From positions 1-12,514 of the forward strand of contig CAIKBN010000021.1 in assembly GCA_903825675.1 (NCBI GenBank): 12,514 nt of DNA. The letters are read 5' to 3'. The notes beneath the pieces were generated by a model. The model saw nothing but the letters and a program-made list of their open reading frames with translations. It was not told the origin of the DNA and did not search any database. Made by a program: the position numbers and the translations under genes. This DNA is from an uncultured archaeon. GTDB lineage: Archaea; Aenigmatarchaeota; Aenigmatarchaeia; GW2011-AR5. Below, piece by piece: positions 6,117-12,514 of the stretch (position 1 is its first letter; each line of letters opens with the position of its first letter).

Positions 6117-7796
6117 ATGGTATCGGTTTTGCTTTTGTTAGCTGTAGCAGCAGTCATGCTCATAATATTCATTAGAGTTATGCGCCAGAAGCCAAAGTTT
6201 GAAATAGCACCAGGTTTCATTCTTGATGACTCAAGATTCGTCAGGAACAGAATGCTAGGCACTGTTCTTGATGATACCTTAGAAGCCTGGTCATACAAAC
6301 AAAACTCACCGCTTGCAGGTCATTCTATAGTCTCTTTTCCAAGAGAGCAGACAATTTCACTGAACTTCACTTCTCCGCCAGGCGGCTCATCATCACTATA
6401 TTACAGCCTGTGTTTCCAGCTAAGGAAATGGGAATACCAGGTGCACAGGGCAGATGAATGGATTGAGGTCTCTCCGGTGCACCAGGCATATTATCAGTTA
6501 ACGCAAAAGCAGAAAGAGGAATTGGAAAACAAGATAAAGTCAGGCCTTGATTCAGCTGCCAGAACCATAGCAGACATGGAACTATTGAAGCACGATGAAA
6601 GAAAATACAGGGAATTCCTTGCCTATTTTGGAATTGAGTATGACAACAACAGCAAGCAATTCACAGAAGACCCCAAGAAGCGCGACGAGCACAGCATAAA
6701 AGCCATGTTCATCGATCAGGTTGATGTGCACTCAGGCGAAGGCATATCCATGAGAAGCATAGTAAGCAGATGGCCAACCCTTATAACAGATTTCCTGAAG
6801 ATCTCTGATGATGACACAGACCCTGATAAGCTGAAAGATAAACTGGATGTCTCAAAAGCAGAAGCAGTTGTTCTGGTTACCAAAAACAAGGTTTATAAAC
6901 AATGGAAAAAGCTCTTTGAACCCCAGCTAAAAGAAAGATACCAGAGAATAACAGAGCTTGTGAAAAGCAGGGAAACTAGCGTAACTGCATACAGGGAGTG
7001 GCTGAGGCCCTTCATAGCAAGGCATAAATTAATAGAAGAAGCCCTTGCAAGACCAGATGAAATCAGAGGCTTTAAAACATCCTTTGCTACACCTCTTGGA
7101 AGTGCAACCTCTGTATCCAAGACAGTGTTATGGGCATGGCGCGAGCTTACCCTGCCTGAGATATTCAAAGGCGGAACAGAGCGCCTGGCAAGGGAACTTG
7201 ATGAAGGCAAGATAAATGTCTATGATGAATGGACCAAGAAAACCCTTATATTTAACAAAGAACACGGCTTAATAGCCAAATATCCATGGGTAACAGATAA
7301 ATGGGTAGAGGCTCAGAAGACTGATATGCTTAACGCTAAATCCGGTACCCCGTCCTGGCTGATAAAGCACAAGTTATATTATTCATTCTTCAATATAACC
7401 CTGACCAAGACCAATATCAAGTCACCTACAGGAGCAGAGATGGAAGATGGCGTGTTCGAGATAAGTGCAGTATTGATGAGTGCTAACGCACTTTTTGTTA
7501 AACTGCTTGAGCTAAGGGCAAAACAAGAGGATATGAATCGTTATATAGACTCTTTGATGGGCATAGGCCCGAAAGCAATAGAAGGCAAAATTCCTGAATA
7601 CAAAGAAAGAAGATACCTGCAGCCCCTGAAAAACTTTGCCGGCTTCTTTGGATTAAATATGCAATTTATCAAAAGAGGGCCGTATGAAAGGGATTACAAA
7701 GACAGGATGACCAAGTACTGGTCAGGCGCTATGGGAGGCCTTCGCTATAAACCTGTAGTAGAATTTATAAAAAGAAAAATGAGCATGGGAGAATAA
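6117..7796 (+). CDS. N-terminally membrane-anchored protein of unknown family
   Basis: This 559-residue protein is not recognised. Residues 2-20 form one transmembrane helix, followed by basic residues (R20, R23, K25, K27). That charge pattern favours a cytoplasmic location for the large C-terminal part. The rest is soluble. Residues 77-117 look beta-rich with W and Y (LCFQLRKWEYQVHRADEWIEV). Residues 125-170 and 235-310 are long charged helices, possibly coiled. Residues 400-470 hold a mixed region (SWLIKHKLYYSFFNITLTKT). The C-terminus is aromatic and basic (ERDYKDRMTKYWSGAMGGLR, about 524-543). No Walker, nuclease or protease signature is visible. The start is supported by the TATA box spacing. 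The next gene follows on the same strand after 92 bases, so cotranscription is possible. Confidence 0.85.
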   Translation: MVSVLLLLAVAAVMLIIFIRVMRQKPKFEIAPGFILDDSRFVRNRMLGTVLDDTLEAWSYKQNSPLAGHSIVSFPREQTISLNFTSPPGGSSSLYYSLCFQLRKWEYQVHRADEWIEVSPVHQAYYQLTQKQKEELENKIKSGLDSAARTIADMELLKHDERKYREFLAYFGIEYDNNSKQFTEDPKKRDEHSIKAMFIDQVDVHSGEGISMRSIVSRWPTLITDFLKISDDDTDPDKLKDKLDVSKAEAVVLVTKNKVYKQWKKLFEPQLKERYQRITELVKSRETSVTAYREWLRPFIARHKLIEEALARPDEIRGFKTSFATPLGSATSVSKTVLWAWRELTLPEIFKGGTERLARELDEGKINVYDEWTKKTLIFNKEHGLIAKYPWVTDKWVEAQKTDMLNAKSGTPSWLIKHKLYYSFFNITLTKTNIKSPTGAEMEDGVFEISAVLMSANALFVKLLELRAKQEDMNRYIDSLMGIGPKAIEGKIPEYKERRYLQPLKNFAGFFGLNMQFIKRGPYERDYKDRMTKYWSGAMGGLRYKPVVEFIKRKMSMGE

Positions 7797-7814
7797 AAAA
7801 TAATATATTTAGTT

Positions 7815-7833
7815 AAGGGATGGTGAATCCCTT
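7815..7833 (+). other. Short hairpin between two plus-strand genes
   Basis: AAGGGAT (7815-7821) pairs perfectly with ATCCCTT (7827-7833) around a five-base loop (ggtga), 18 bases after the upstream stop codon. No T-tract follows, so it is not a classical terminator. It could be a processing site, a transcript 3'-end stabiliser or part of a small RNA. The sequence alone does not say which. Confidence 0.35.
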
Positions 7834-7888
7834 CCTACGGGCATGGAAAATAAATAAAAAATAAAAATGTAAAAAAGTTGTGTTAAAA

Positions 7889-9583
7889 ATGGGTTACGTA
7901 GTAGGTGTTTCATCAGGCTGGTGGAAAATAGCCAAGCCACCTGACCTCTTAGGCTTAGCCCAAAAAGTAGGAGGCTTTGGTGGAACAGTAGGCGTTCGCT
8001 TTATACAAGCAGACGTAGAAACAACCTCTGAATCCTTTGAACCAAGGCTCAAGGAAGAAATGAAAAGGGTGAAAAAAGAATTAGGCATGCGGCTAGGCCT
8101 GCATGCTGAAGTCGGCGAGCTCATGTCCCTGGAATCATCAGAACGGCGCTTATGGGAGCAGTCGCACCTGAGATTAGTGGAAACAGTGAAAAACGCAGCT
8201 GACTTTGGTGCAGAGTACGTTAATATCCACATGTCTGCCAGGCCGCAGTTATTGTTCTTAGAAGCGCAGTACCGGGTAACCGGCTACTTCCATCCGGTTG
8301 TAAGCTATGATGGCAAGCCATTATGGATGACATGTGAAAAAAACCCTAAAGTAAAAGAACTTGCGAAAAGGCATCTCCGTGGTAGTGTAGGAAGTCTCGC
8401 TTTGCAAGATAATGAAAAAGGTCAAAACCTTTTTTATGAATGGAGAGGAAGTATTATACAAAACGAAGTTAAAAAAAAGCTTGCTGAACTAGAGAAAAAC
8501 CCTACATATATTCAAGCAAGAGAACTTGTTAGGGCAGGAGATATTCGTGCACAAGGTATACAAAGATCCTTGGAAGCCCAGGCAGCAGAAGAAGGAAGAA
8601 ATGATGCACAAGTTATCATTAACAGAGAAGAACCTAACATTATTTATGAGATATGGAAAGAAGCTGTAAATGCAAAATATCTCACAGATGCAGCAGAAAT
8701 AACTGCATATATGCTAGTTGCAGAATACATGAAACAAACAGACGATCCTCTATGGTCCAGCATATGCGGTGGAGATAATGTTGAAAAAGCCTACAGCGAA
8801 AAGCATGCAGCCTTCAATGCAGCCTGTGCAGCCAAGTATCTTGAAGGCCATTTAACAGTAAAAGATGACCCTGCTAATAAAAAACACCTGAATGGCATGA
8901 GCATTGTTGAATGGCTGGAAAAAAACAATATAATTCTTGGCATAGAAACGCCAGAAGCTCATGAAGGCTATGAGGCACTAATGAGATTATTCAATCCAAT
9001 AGATGTAATTCCCCTTATCGATAAACTCAAATCAGACAAGATCAAGTTATGTATAGATTTTGAGCACATGCTGTCTCATAAGATGAAACCAGAGGAGATA
9101 ATACCAAAACTGCCTTGTGATAAAATCTTTCTTGTCCACCTTACCAAGCCAATACCATATGGCGGAACAGCACATATCCCATTAACTATCGGCTCCAAAG
9201 GCCAGGAAATAATCTACAAATGGCTTTATGATATGAGAAAGCGCGGTTTTAAGGACGGTTATCTGGTGTTCGAGCGCGGTGGCGGCAGATCAGGCGGAGG
9301 CAAGTCTGCATGGGAGGTCATCGAAAACAGCGTCTGGGTAATAAGGCAGATAGTTAAGTATCTTGAGCAGGATATATTGCCAGAGGATCTTCCGCCTGAG
9401 TTCTTTGGAGTTGCAGAGCAGAACAAAGAGACCTTTGCAAGGCAGATGGCAACCATGAGAGAGCATGCATGGGACCCGCTTGAAGGCTTGCTTATGATCC
9501 CAGAGGAAAAGCACACCTTCCTCAGCCGCTCAGCAGTGGAAAAGAACAAGCTTGAGATCTGGGAAAAGAGGAAGTTCAGGTAA
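7889..9583 (+). CDS. TIM-barrel metalloenzyme, endonuclease IV / sugar-phosphate isomerase superfamily, with ~200-residue insertion
   Basis: Residues are counted from a GTG at 7880, which adds three codons. I prefer the ATG at 7889, where the beta-1 strand MGYVVGVSSG begins. The order of metal-ligand motifs follows E. coli endonuclease IV: H75 (GLHAE), H117 (VNIHMS), E356 (GIETPE), D393 and H396 (DFEH), H420 (LVHL), H432 (TAHIPL) and E465 (VFERGG). The position equivalent to Asp229 is T430, so one ligand of the third metal site is missing. H117 and E356 are 239 residues apart, against 36 in endonuclease IV. Residues about 130-345 are therefore an insertion, mostly helical and markedly AT-richer than its flanks. 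A C-terminal extension follows (about 500-567). The protein is predicted cytoplasmic. It may cleave at abasic sites or isomerise a sugar phosphate; the sequence does not decide. A weak TATA-like stretch lies at 7851-7858. Confidence 0.8.
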   Translation: MGYVVGVSSGWWKIAKPPDLLGLAQKVGGFGGTVGVRFIQADVETTSESFEPRLKEEMKRVKKELGMRLGLHAEVGELMSLESSERRLWEQSHLRLVETVKNAADFGAEYVNIHMSARPQLLFLEAQYRVTGYFHPVVSYDGKPLWMTCEKNPKVKELAKRHLRGSVGSLALQDNEKGQNLFYEWRGSIIQNEVKKKLAELEKNPTYIQARELVRAGDIRAQGIQRSLEAQAAEEGRNDAQVIINREEPNIIYEIWKEAVNAKYLTDAAEITAYMLVAEYMKQTDDPLWSSICGGDNVEKAYSEKHAAFNAACAAKYLEGHLTVKDDPANKKHLNGMSIVEWLEKNNIILGIETPEAHEGYEALMRLFNPIDVIPLIDKLKSDKIKLCIDFEHMLSHKMKPEEIIPKLPCDKIFLVHLTKPIPYGGTAHIPLTIGSKGQEIIYKWLYDMRKRGFKDGYLVFERGGGRSGGGKSAWEVIENSVWVIRQIVKYLEQDILPEDLPPEFFGVAEQNKETFARQMATMREHAWDPLEGLLMIPEEKHTFLSRSAVEKNKLEIWEKRKFR

Positions 9584-9593
9584 ACCTGAACTT
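9572..9593. terminator. Palindrome shared by two convergent gene ends
   Basis: AAGTTCAGGT (9572-9581) and ACCTGAACTT (9584-9593) are perfect 10-bp arms. As RNA they give a nine-pair stem with a TAAA loop. The palindrome contains the TAA stop of the TIM-barrel gene (9581-9583) and the first two bases of the complement of the TPR stop codon (9592-9594). It could act on both transcripts. Downstream on the minus strand the RNA is C/T-rich; on the plus strand no T-tract follows. Confidence 0.5.
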
Positions 9594-10146
9594 AAAATCC
9601 AACAAACTCTTCATCAGCAATACTTGCAGGAAATGCACGACCAAAAGATTTAGTAAAATATTCTTTTGCTTCATCGAATCTATCTAATTTATCAAGACAA
9701 AGTATCCCGACAGCATATGCTAAAAGTTTTTTATCATCAATACCTATCGCCCTCTTAACACATTCTAAACCATTTTCATACTGTCCGGAAAGAAAAAGAG
9801 CCATACCCTTGTTAGCCCATGCCTCATAAAAACCATCTTTTATAGTTATGGCCTTTTCATAGCAAGCCTTTGCCTCAGCATATTGTCCCTTTATTTTTAA
9901 TGCAATACCTTTTTCATTTAAAATATCGGGATTTTCAGGATACATTCCTAAGGCAATATCACATAATTCTAAAACTCTTTCGTTCTCCCCATGGTTGCGA
10001 GAAGTAATAATACGGTTACTTAATTCAGCATCCTTGCCGGGAAGCTCATAATCTGTTTTGCCATCAAATTTTTTCAGGATTCCTTCTATAAAACTACGAC
10101 TTAATGGAATCTCTAAATTGTTAGAAAGTACATCTATAAAACCCAT
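9592..10146 (-). CDS. Tetratricopeptide-repeat (TPR) protein
   Basis: This 184-residue protein has about four TPR units. They lie roughly at residues 39-72 (degenerate), 73-106 (PDILNEKGIALKIKGQYAEA), 107-140 (YEAWANKGMALFLSGQYENG) and 141-174 (degenerate, LDKLDRFDEAKEYFTKSFG). The two central units match the TPR pattern best (W/L, G, Y and A at the usual places, with proline or acidic residues at the turns). TPR proteins are protein-binding scaffolds; the partner here is unknown. The N-terminal 38 residues are not TPR, and there is no signal peptide. The ATG lies three bases after the coaD stop, so this is probably the last gene of the coaE-coaD operon. A link to CoA synthesis is not implied by its sequence. 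Confidence 0.85.
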   Translation of the reverse strand: MGFIDVLSNNLEIPLSRSFIEGILKKFDGKTDYELPGKDAELSNRIITSRNHGENERVLELCDIALGMYPENPDILNEKGIALKIKGQYAEAKACYEKAITIKDGFYEAWANKGMALFLSGQYENGLECVKRAIGIDDKKLLAYAVGILCLDKLDRFDEAKEYFTKSFGRAFPASIADEEFVGF

Positions 10147-10149
10147 ATT

Positions 10150-10629
10150 TCATTTCCCAAACTTCTTCTTTAGCGCAGCTTCAACGTTCTTCGGCACTAG
10201 GCCATTCACAGACCCGCCCAGGCGCGCAAGCTCTCTTACAAGTGAAGAGTTCAGATAGAAATATTTCTTATCAGTCATTATGAATATCGTCTCCATATCA
10301 GAATACAACTCATTGTTTGCAACAGCCATCTGGAACTCTCGGTCAAAATCAGACACCGCACGCAGCCCTCTTATCACAACTTTTATTTTTTTATCCTTCA
10401 GATAGTCAACAAGCAGTTTTGAAAAACCATCTACCTCAACCTTCATGCCCTTGGTAGCTTCCTTTATCATTGCTATCCTCTCATCCATTGTAAATAGCGT
10501 CTCCTTTCTCGAAGATTTTTCAGCAACAGCTATAATTATTTTATCAAATACGCCCAAGGCCCTTTTTATGACATCTATGTGGCCGTTGGTTATCGGGTCA
10601 AACGTTCCAGGATAAACAGCTATCTTCAT
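10150..10629 (-). CDS. coaD: Phosphopantetheine adenylyltransferase, bacterial type
   Basis: CoaD transfers AMP from ATP to 4'-phosphopantetheine, giving dephospho-CoA and pyrophosphate, the penultimate step of CoA synthesis in the cytoplasm. The 159 residues equal the length of E. coli CoaD. The nucleotidyltransferase signature is clear: YPGTFDPITNGH at residues 6-17 (TNGH is the T/HxGH motif), IRGLRAVSDFDREFQMA at 86-102, and SSLVRELA at 128-135. I chose the ATG at 10629. A GTG at 10638 would add MIK but overlaps the coaE stop codon, and the family starts at MKIAVYPG-like sequence. Archaea normally use an unrelated-subfamily adenylyltransferase (COG1019), so this form suggests acquisition from bacteria. 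It lies directly after coaE, which catalyses the next step. Confidence 0.95.
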   Translation of the reverse strand: MKIAVYPGTFDPITNGHIDVIKRALGVFDKIIIAVAEKSSRKETLFTMDERIAMIKEATKGMKVEVDGFSKLLVDYLKDKKIKVVIRGLRAVSDFDREFQMAVANNELYSDMETIFIMTDKKYFYLNSSLVRELARLGGSVNGLVPKNVEAALKKKFGK

Positions 10630-10634
10630 TTTTA

Positions 10635-11183
10635 TCACTTATCACTAATTTTGTTCCATATCTTTTTAACTTGTTTTTCAGTATCTTTTATCGATCCATT
10701 ATTGTCAACAACAAAATCAGAGTATCTTATTTTTTCGATTATTGTAATCTGCGCTTTATCCCTTTTTATTATATCATTATTTTCAAACCTTTTCTTGAGC
10801 CTCTCCCTTCTCTTTAATGTGCTTGCCTTAACAACAACCAGCGTGTCAGTGCAGATATTCGCTTCTATCAGCAGAGGCGCATCAATGATTATTAAGCCTG
10901 CATCAGTTTTTTCTATCTGTTTACTAATTTCACTTTTAACAAGCGGATGTACTATAGCATTTATTTTTTTCAATTTAGCCTTATCAGAAAAAACCATCTC
11001 AGCCAGCTTCTTTTTGTTAACTGTGCCGAATTCCTTAATAAGTTTGGTCCTTAACGCTTCATTTACTAATTTTCTCGCAATTTTATCAGCATCTATAAGA
11101 TAGCCCTTGCCCATTTTTACAAGCATCCTAGCCACAGTGCTCTTTCCAGAGCCGAAACTGCCTGTAACGCCGATTATTATCAT
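10635..11183 (-). CDS. coaE: Dephospho-CoA kinase, bacterial type
   Basis: CoaE phosphorylates the 3'-hydroxyl of dephospho-CoA with ATP to give CoA, the last step of the pathway. The 182 residues are slightly shorter than the usual ~200. A P-loop is at residues 8-16 (GSFGSGKST). Other family motifs are DADKIAR (31-37), the HPLV turn (79-82), DAPLLIEAN (101-109), the lid-region arginines (RRERLKKR, 125-132) and DFVVDNNGS (156-164). Most archaea use a GTP-dependent, unrelated dephospho-CoA kinase, so an ATP-type CoaE paired with CoaD points to transfer of a bacterial module. It is the first gene of the coaE-coaD-TPR operon, and its stop codon precedes the coaD ATG by five bases. Confidence 0.93.
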   Translation of the reverse strand: MIIIGVTGSFGSGKSTVARMLVKMGKGYLIDADKIARKLVNEALRTKLIKEFGTVNKKKLAEMVFSDKAKLKKINAIVHPLVKSEISKQIEKTDAGLIIIDAPLLIEANICTDTLVVVKASTLKRRERLKKRFENNDIIKRDKAQITIIEKIRYSDFVVDNNGSIKDTEKQVKKIWNKISDK

Positions 11184-11200
11184 GAAAATAATATAAAAAA

Positions 11201-11210
11201 TAAAAATTAA
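11201..11210 (-). promoter_or_regulatory. Possible TATA box for the coaE operon
   Basis: The minus strand reads TTAATTTTTA, centred about 22 bases before the ATG at 11183. The whole stretch 11184-11210 is A/T, so the exact box cannot be fixed. The 117-base region to 11300 must hold promoters for both divergent units. Confidence 0.3.
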
Positions 11211-11268
11211 GCCTCATCGAAACCTTTAAAAGCGCTACTATTGGGTAGTATATCCATAAGCGATTGTT

Positions 11269-11276
11269 TTTAATAT
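11269..11276 (+). promoter_or_regulatory. TATA box for the nucleotidyltransferase-HEPN gene
   Basis: TTTAATAT is centred about 28 bases before the ATG at 11301, which predicts a leaderless or near-leaderless transcript. A second candidate, CGAAACC followed by TTTAAAAG (11218-11231), has a better BRE-like element. It would give a leader of about 48 bases containing a small stem (TACTA / TAGTA, 11236-11250). Confidence 0.4.
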
Positions 11277-11300
11277 CGAACAGCCGATTAAGGTAATAAT

Positions 11301-12509
11301 ATGACAGACAAACCTAAACAAGAAGCAAAGATCAGCGAAGATGAGAAGAATAAAATGGAGAAATTTAGAAAAAAGCAGTTTGATATTGCCAACAAGTTCA
11401 AGGACGAAGTGCTGAAAAAATACAAGGACTTTGTTAAAGCAGTAGTTATCTTCGGCTCTTTTACAAGAGGCGACTTCCATGAAAAAAGCGACATAGACAT
11501 GCTCGTGGTCATAGACGATACCCTTGCAAGATTCACGCCTGAGATGAAGGATCGTTTTGATGATGATATTTACAGTATTGGCAAGAACATAAGCGAAGCC
11601 ATAATAGTGCAGCCAGCATGGACCCTGACCGAATTCTGGGACATGGCACGTATCGGCCACCCGTTGTTATATACCATAGTAAGGGATGGCTGGGCTCTTT
11701 TTGATACAGGCTTCTTCATACCTATAAGAAAACTGCTGGAAGCAGGAAGAATACCAACTACTCTAGAAGCAGTAGAAAAGTTCATGGAAACGGCACCGCA
11801 AAAAATCAATCGCGTAGAAACAGCCAAGCTCTACATGGTAGCAGAGGACTTATATTATGCTATGCTAAATTCTTCGCAGGCAGTTTTAATGTACATGGGC
11901 CAGAACCCGCCATCACCTAAGCATACACCAGGCGAGGTCAAAGAGCACTTAGTACACAGCAAACTCCTGGAAGAAACCTATCTCAAGGACTTGGAAGATG
12001 TTATAGACTTCCGAAAGCGAGTAGAGCACAAAGAAATAAACGACATAACAGGACAGGACTTAGACAATCTTATAGCCAAGGCAAAGCAGTTCGTTAACCG
12101 TATGGAGCAGTTACTGCTGCAATTGCAAAAAAATAAAAAACAGACCATTGTCCAGAAAAATTACGAAGTCATGATAAAAGCAGCTGTTGCTACGCTAAAG
12201 AAAATGGAAAAACTGCCAGAAGATCCAAAGGATCTTCCGCATGCAATAAAAACTTACCTCATTGACGCCAACAAGATAGACCCTTATTACGGAGAGGTCT
12301 TCAAGAAAGTAGTTACCATGAGAAAGATGCTTGACGAGGACAAGATCGGCGAAATACCACAAAGAGACATAGAGTTGACAAGAGAATATGTAAGGCGCTT
12401 TGTCCGCGATCTTGCACCGATAATAGAGGACAAGGAAAAGCCAAAAAAGAGCGCCAAAAAAGCCAAGCAATCCAAACCAGCCAAAGCAGTTAAAAAGAAG
12501 AAGAAATAA
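11301..12509 (+). CDS. Nucleotidyltransferase-HEPN fusion protein with lysine-rich tail
   Basis: This is a 402-residue cytoplasmic protein. Residues 45-135 are a minimal nucleotidyltransferase of the DNA polymerase beta fold: G52-S53-x-x-R56-G57 then S63-D64-I-D66, the nucleotide-binding and metal-binding motif. A third acidic residue is not obvious; E99 is the only nearby candidate. Residues 165-275 are an all-helical HEPN-type domain with R238-x4-H243 (RKRVEH), the RNase motif of HepT. In MntA-HepT toxin-antitoxin systems these are separate genes, and the antitoxin AMPylates the toxin. Here they are one chain. Residues 285-373 form a further helical domain without an R-x4-6-H motif. The last 25 residues are Lys/Ala-rich and may bind nucleic acid. 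A housekeeping role instead of toxin-antitoxin is possible. Confidence 0.85.
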   Translation: MTDKPKQEAKISEDEKNKMEKFRKKQFDIANKFKDEVLKKYKDFVKAVVIFGSFTRGDFHEKSDIDMLVVIDDTLARFTPEMKDRFDDDIYSIGKNISEAIIVQPAWTLTEFWDMARIGHPLLYTIVRDGWALFDTGFFIPIRKLLEAGRIPTTLEAVEKFMETAPQKINRVETAKLYMVAEDLYYAMLNSSQAVLMYMGQNPPSPKHTPGEVKEHLVHSKLLEETYLKDLEDVIDFRKRVEHKEINDITGQDLDNLIAKAKQFVNRMEQLLLQLQKNKKQTIVQKNYEVMIKAAVATLKKMEKLPEDPKDLPHAIKTYLIDANKIDPYYGEVFKKVVTMRKMLDEDKIGEIPQRDIELTREYVRRFVRDLAPIIEDKEKPKKSAKKAKQSKPAKAVKKKKK

Positions 12510-12514
12510 TATAC

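Noticed and set aside
6893..7210. Minus-strand reading frame inside the 559-residue gene
   Set aside because: It is fully within a long plus-strand gene with a promoter and good protein character, and its serine/leucine-rich translation looks like a shadow frame.
10579..11103. Plus-strand hydrophobic reading frame opposite coaE
   Set aside because: It is antisense to a clear dephospho-CoA kinase. The apparent membrane protein arises from the complement of Lys/Ile-rich codons.
11236..11295. tRNA-like segment before the nucleotidyltransferase gene
   Set aside because: A D-arm-like GGGTAGTATATCC is present, but there is no T-arm stem, acceptor stem or anticodon stem to go with it.

Overview
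The window looks like an archaeal chromosome segment, most probably from a small-genome DPANN-type lineage. I cannot fix the phylum. Three things point to archaea: (1) first genes of transcription units have an archaeal TATA box about 25-29 bases upstream of the start codon with essentially no leader, while genes inside operons use GGAGG Shine-Dalgarno sequences; (2) a very long secreted protein combines S-layer-like sequence, a CARDB-like domain and threonine linkers; (3) termination signals are T-tracts. Genes fill almost the whole window. No stretch above 300 bases lacks a gene; the longest gap is about 160 bases.

Layout. Positions 1-4080 (minus) hold the first 1360 codons of a giant mosaic surface protein that runs off the left edge. 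It has an N-terminal hydrophobic segment, a cysteine-rich module, a dockerin-like pair of calcium loops, a CARDB-like domain, a large S-layer-like core and a second cysteine-rich module. Threonine-rich linkers join the modules. Upstream on the same strand is a compact operon (5510 to 4116) of two diverged tandem paralogues of unknown function and a small coiled-coil protein. A 154-base divergent regulatory region (5511-5664) has two conspicuous inverted repeats. It separates that operon from a plus-strand four-helix membrane protein (5674-6009), a 559-residue membrane-anchored protein of unknown family (6117-7796), and a 564-residue TIM-barrel protein of the endonuclease IV / sugar-phosphate isomerase superfamily (7889-9583) with an insertion of about 200 residues. 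A minus-strand operon follows: coaE, coaD and a TPR protein (11183 to 9592). It converges on the TIM-barrel gene over a shared palindrome. The window ends with a plus-strand nucleotidyltransferase-HEPN fusion (11301-12509).

How they may work together. CoaD and CoaE catalyse the last two steps of coenzyme A synthesis and both are of the bacterial type, so the organism probably makes CoA from scavenged or imported precursor; that source is inference. The surface protein and the operon before it may belong together, but only proximity and orientation support this. The membrane-anchored protein and the insertion-bearing TIM barrel are same-strand neighbours 92 bases apart, and they are the best candidates here for an undescribed pair.
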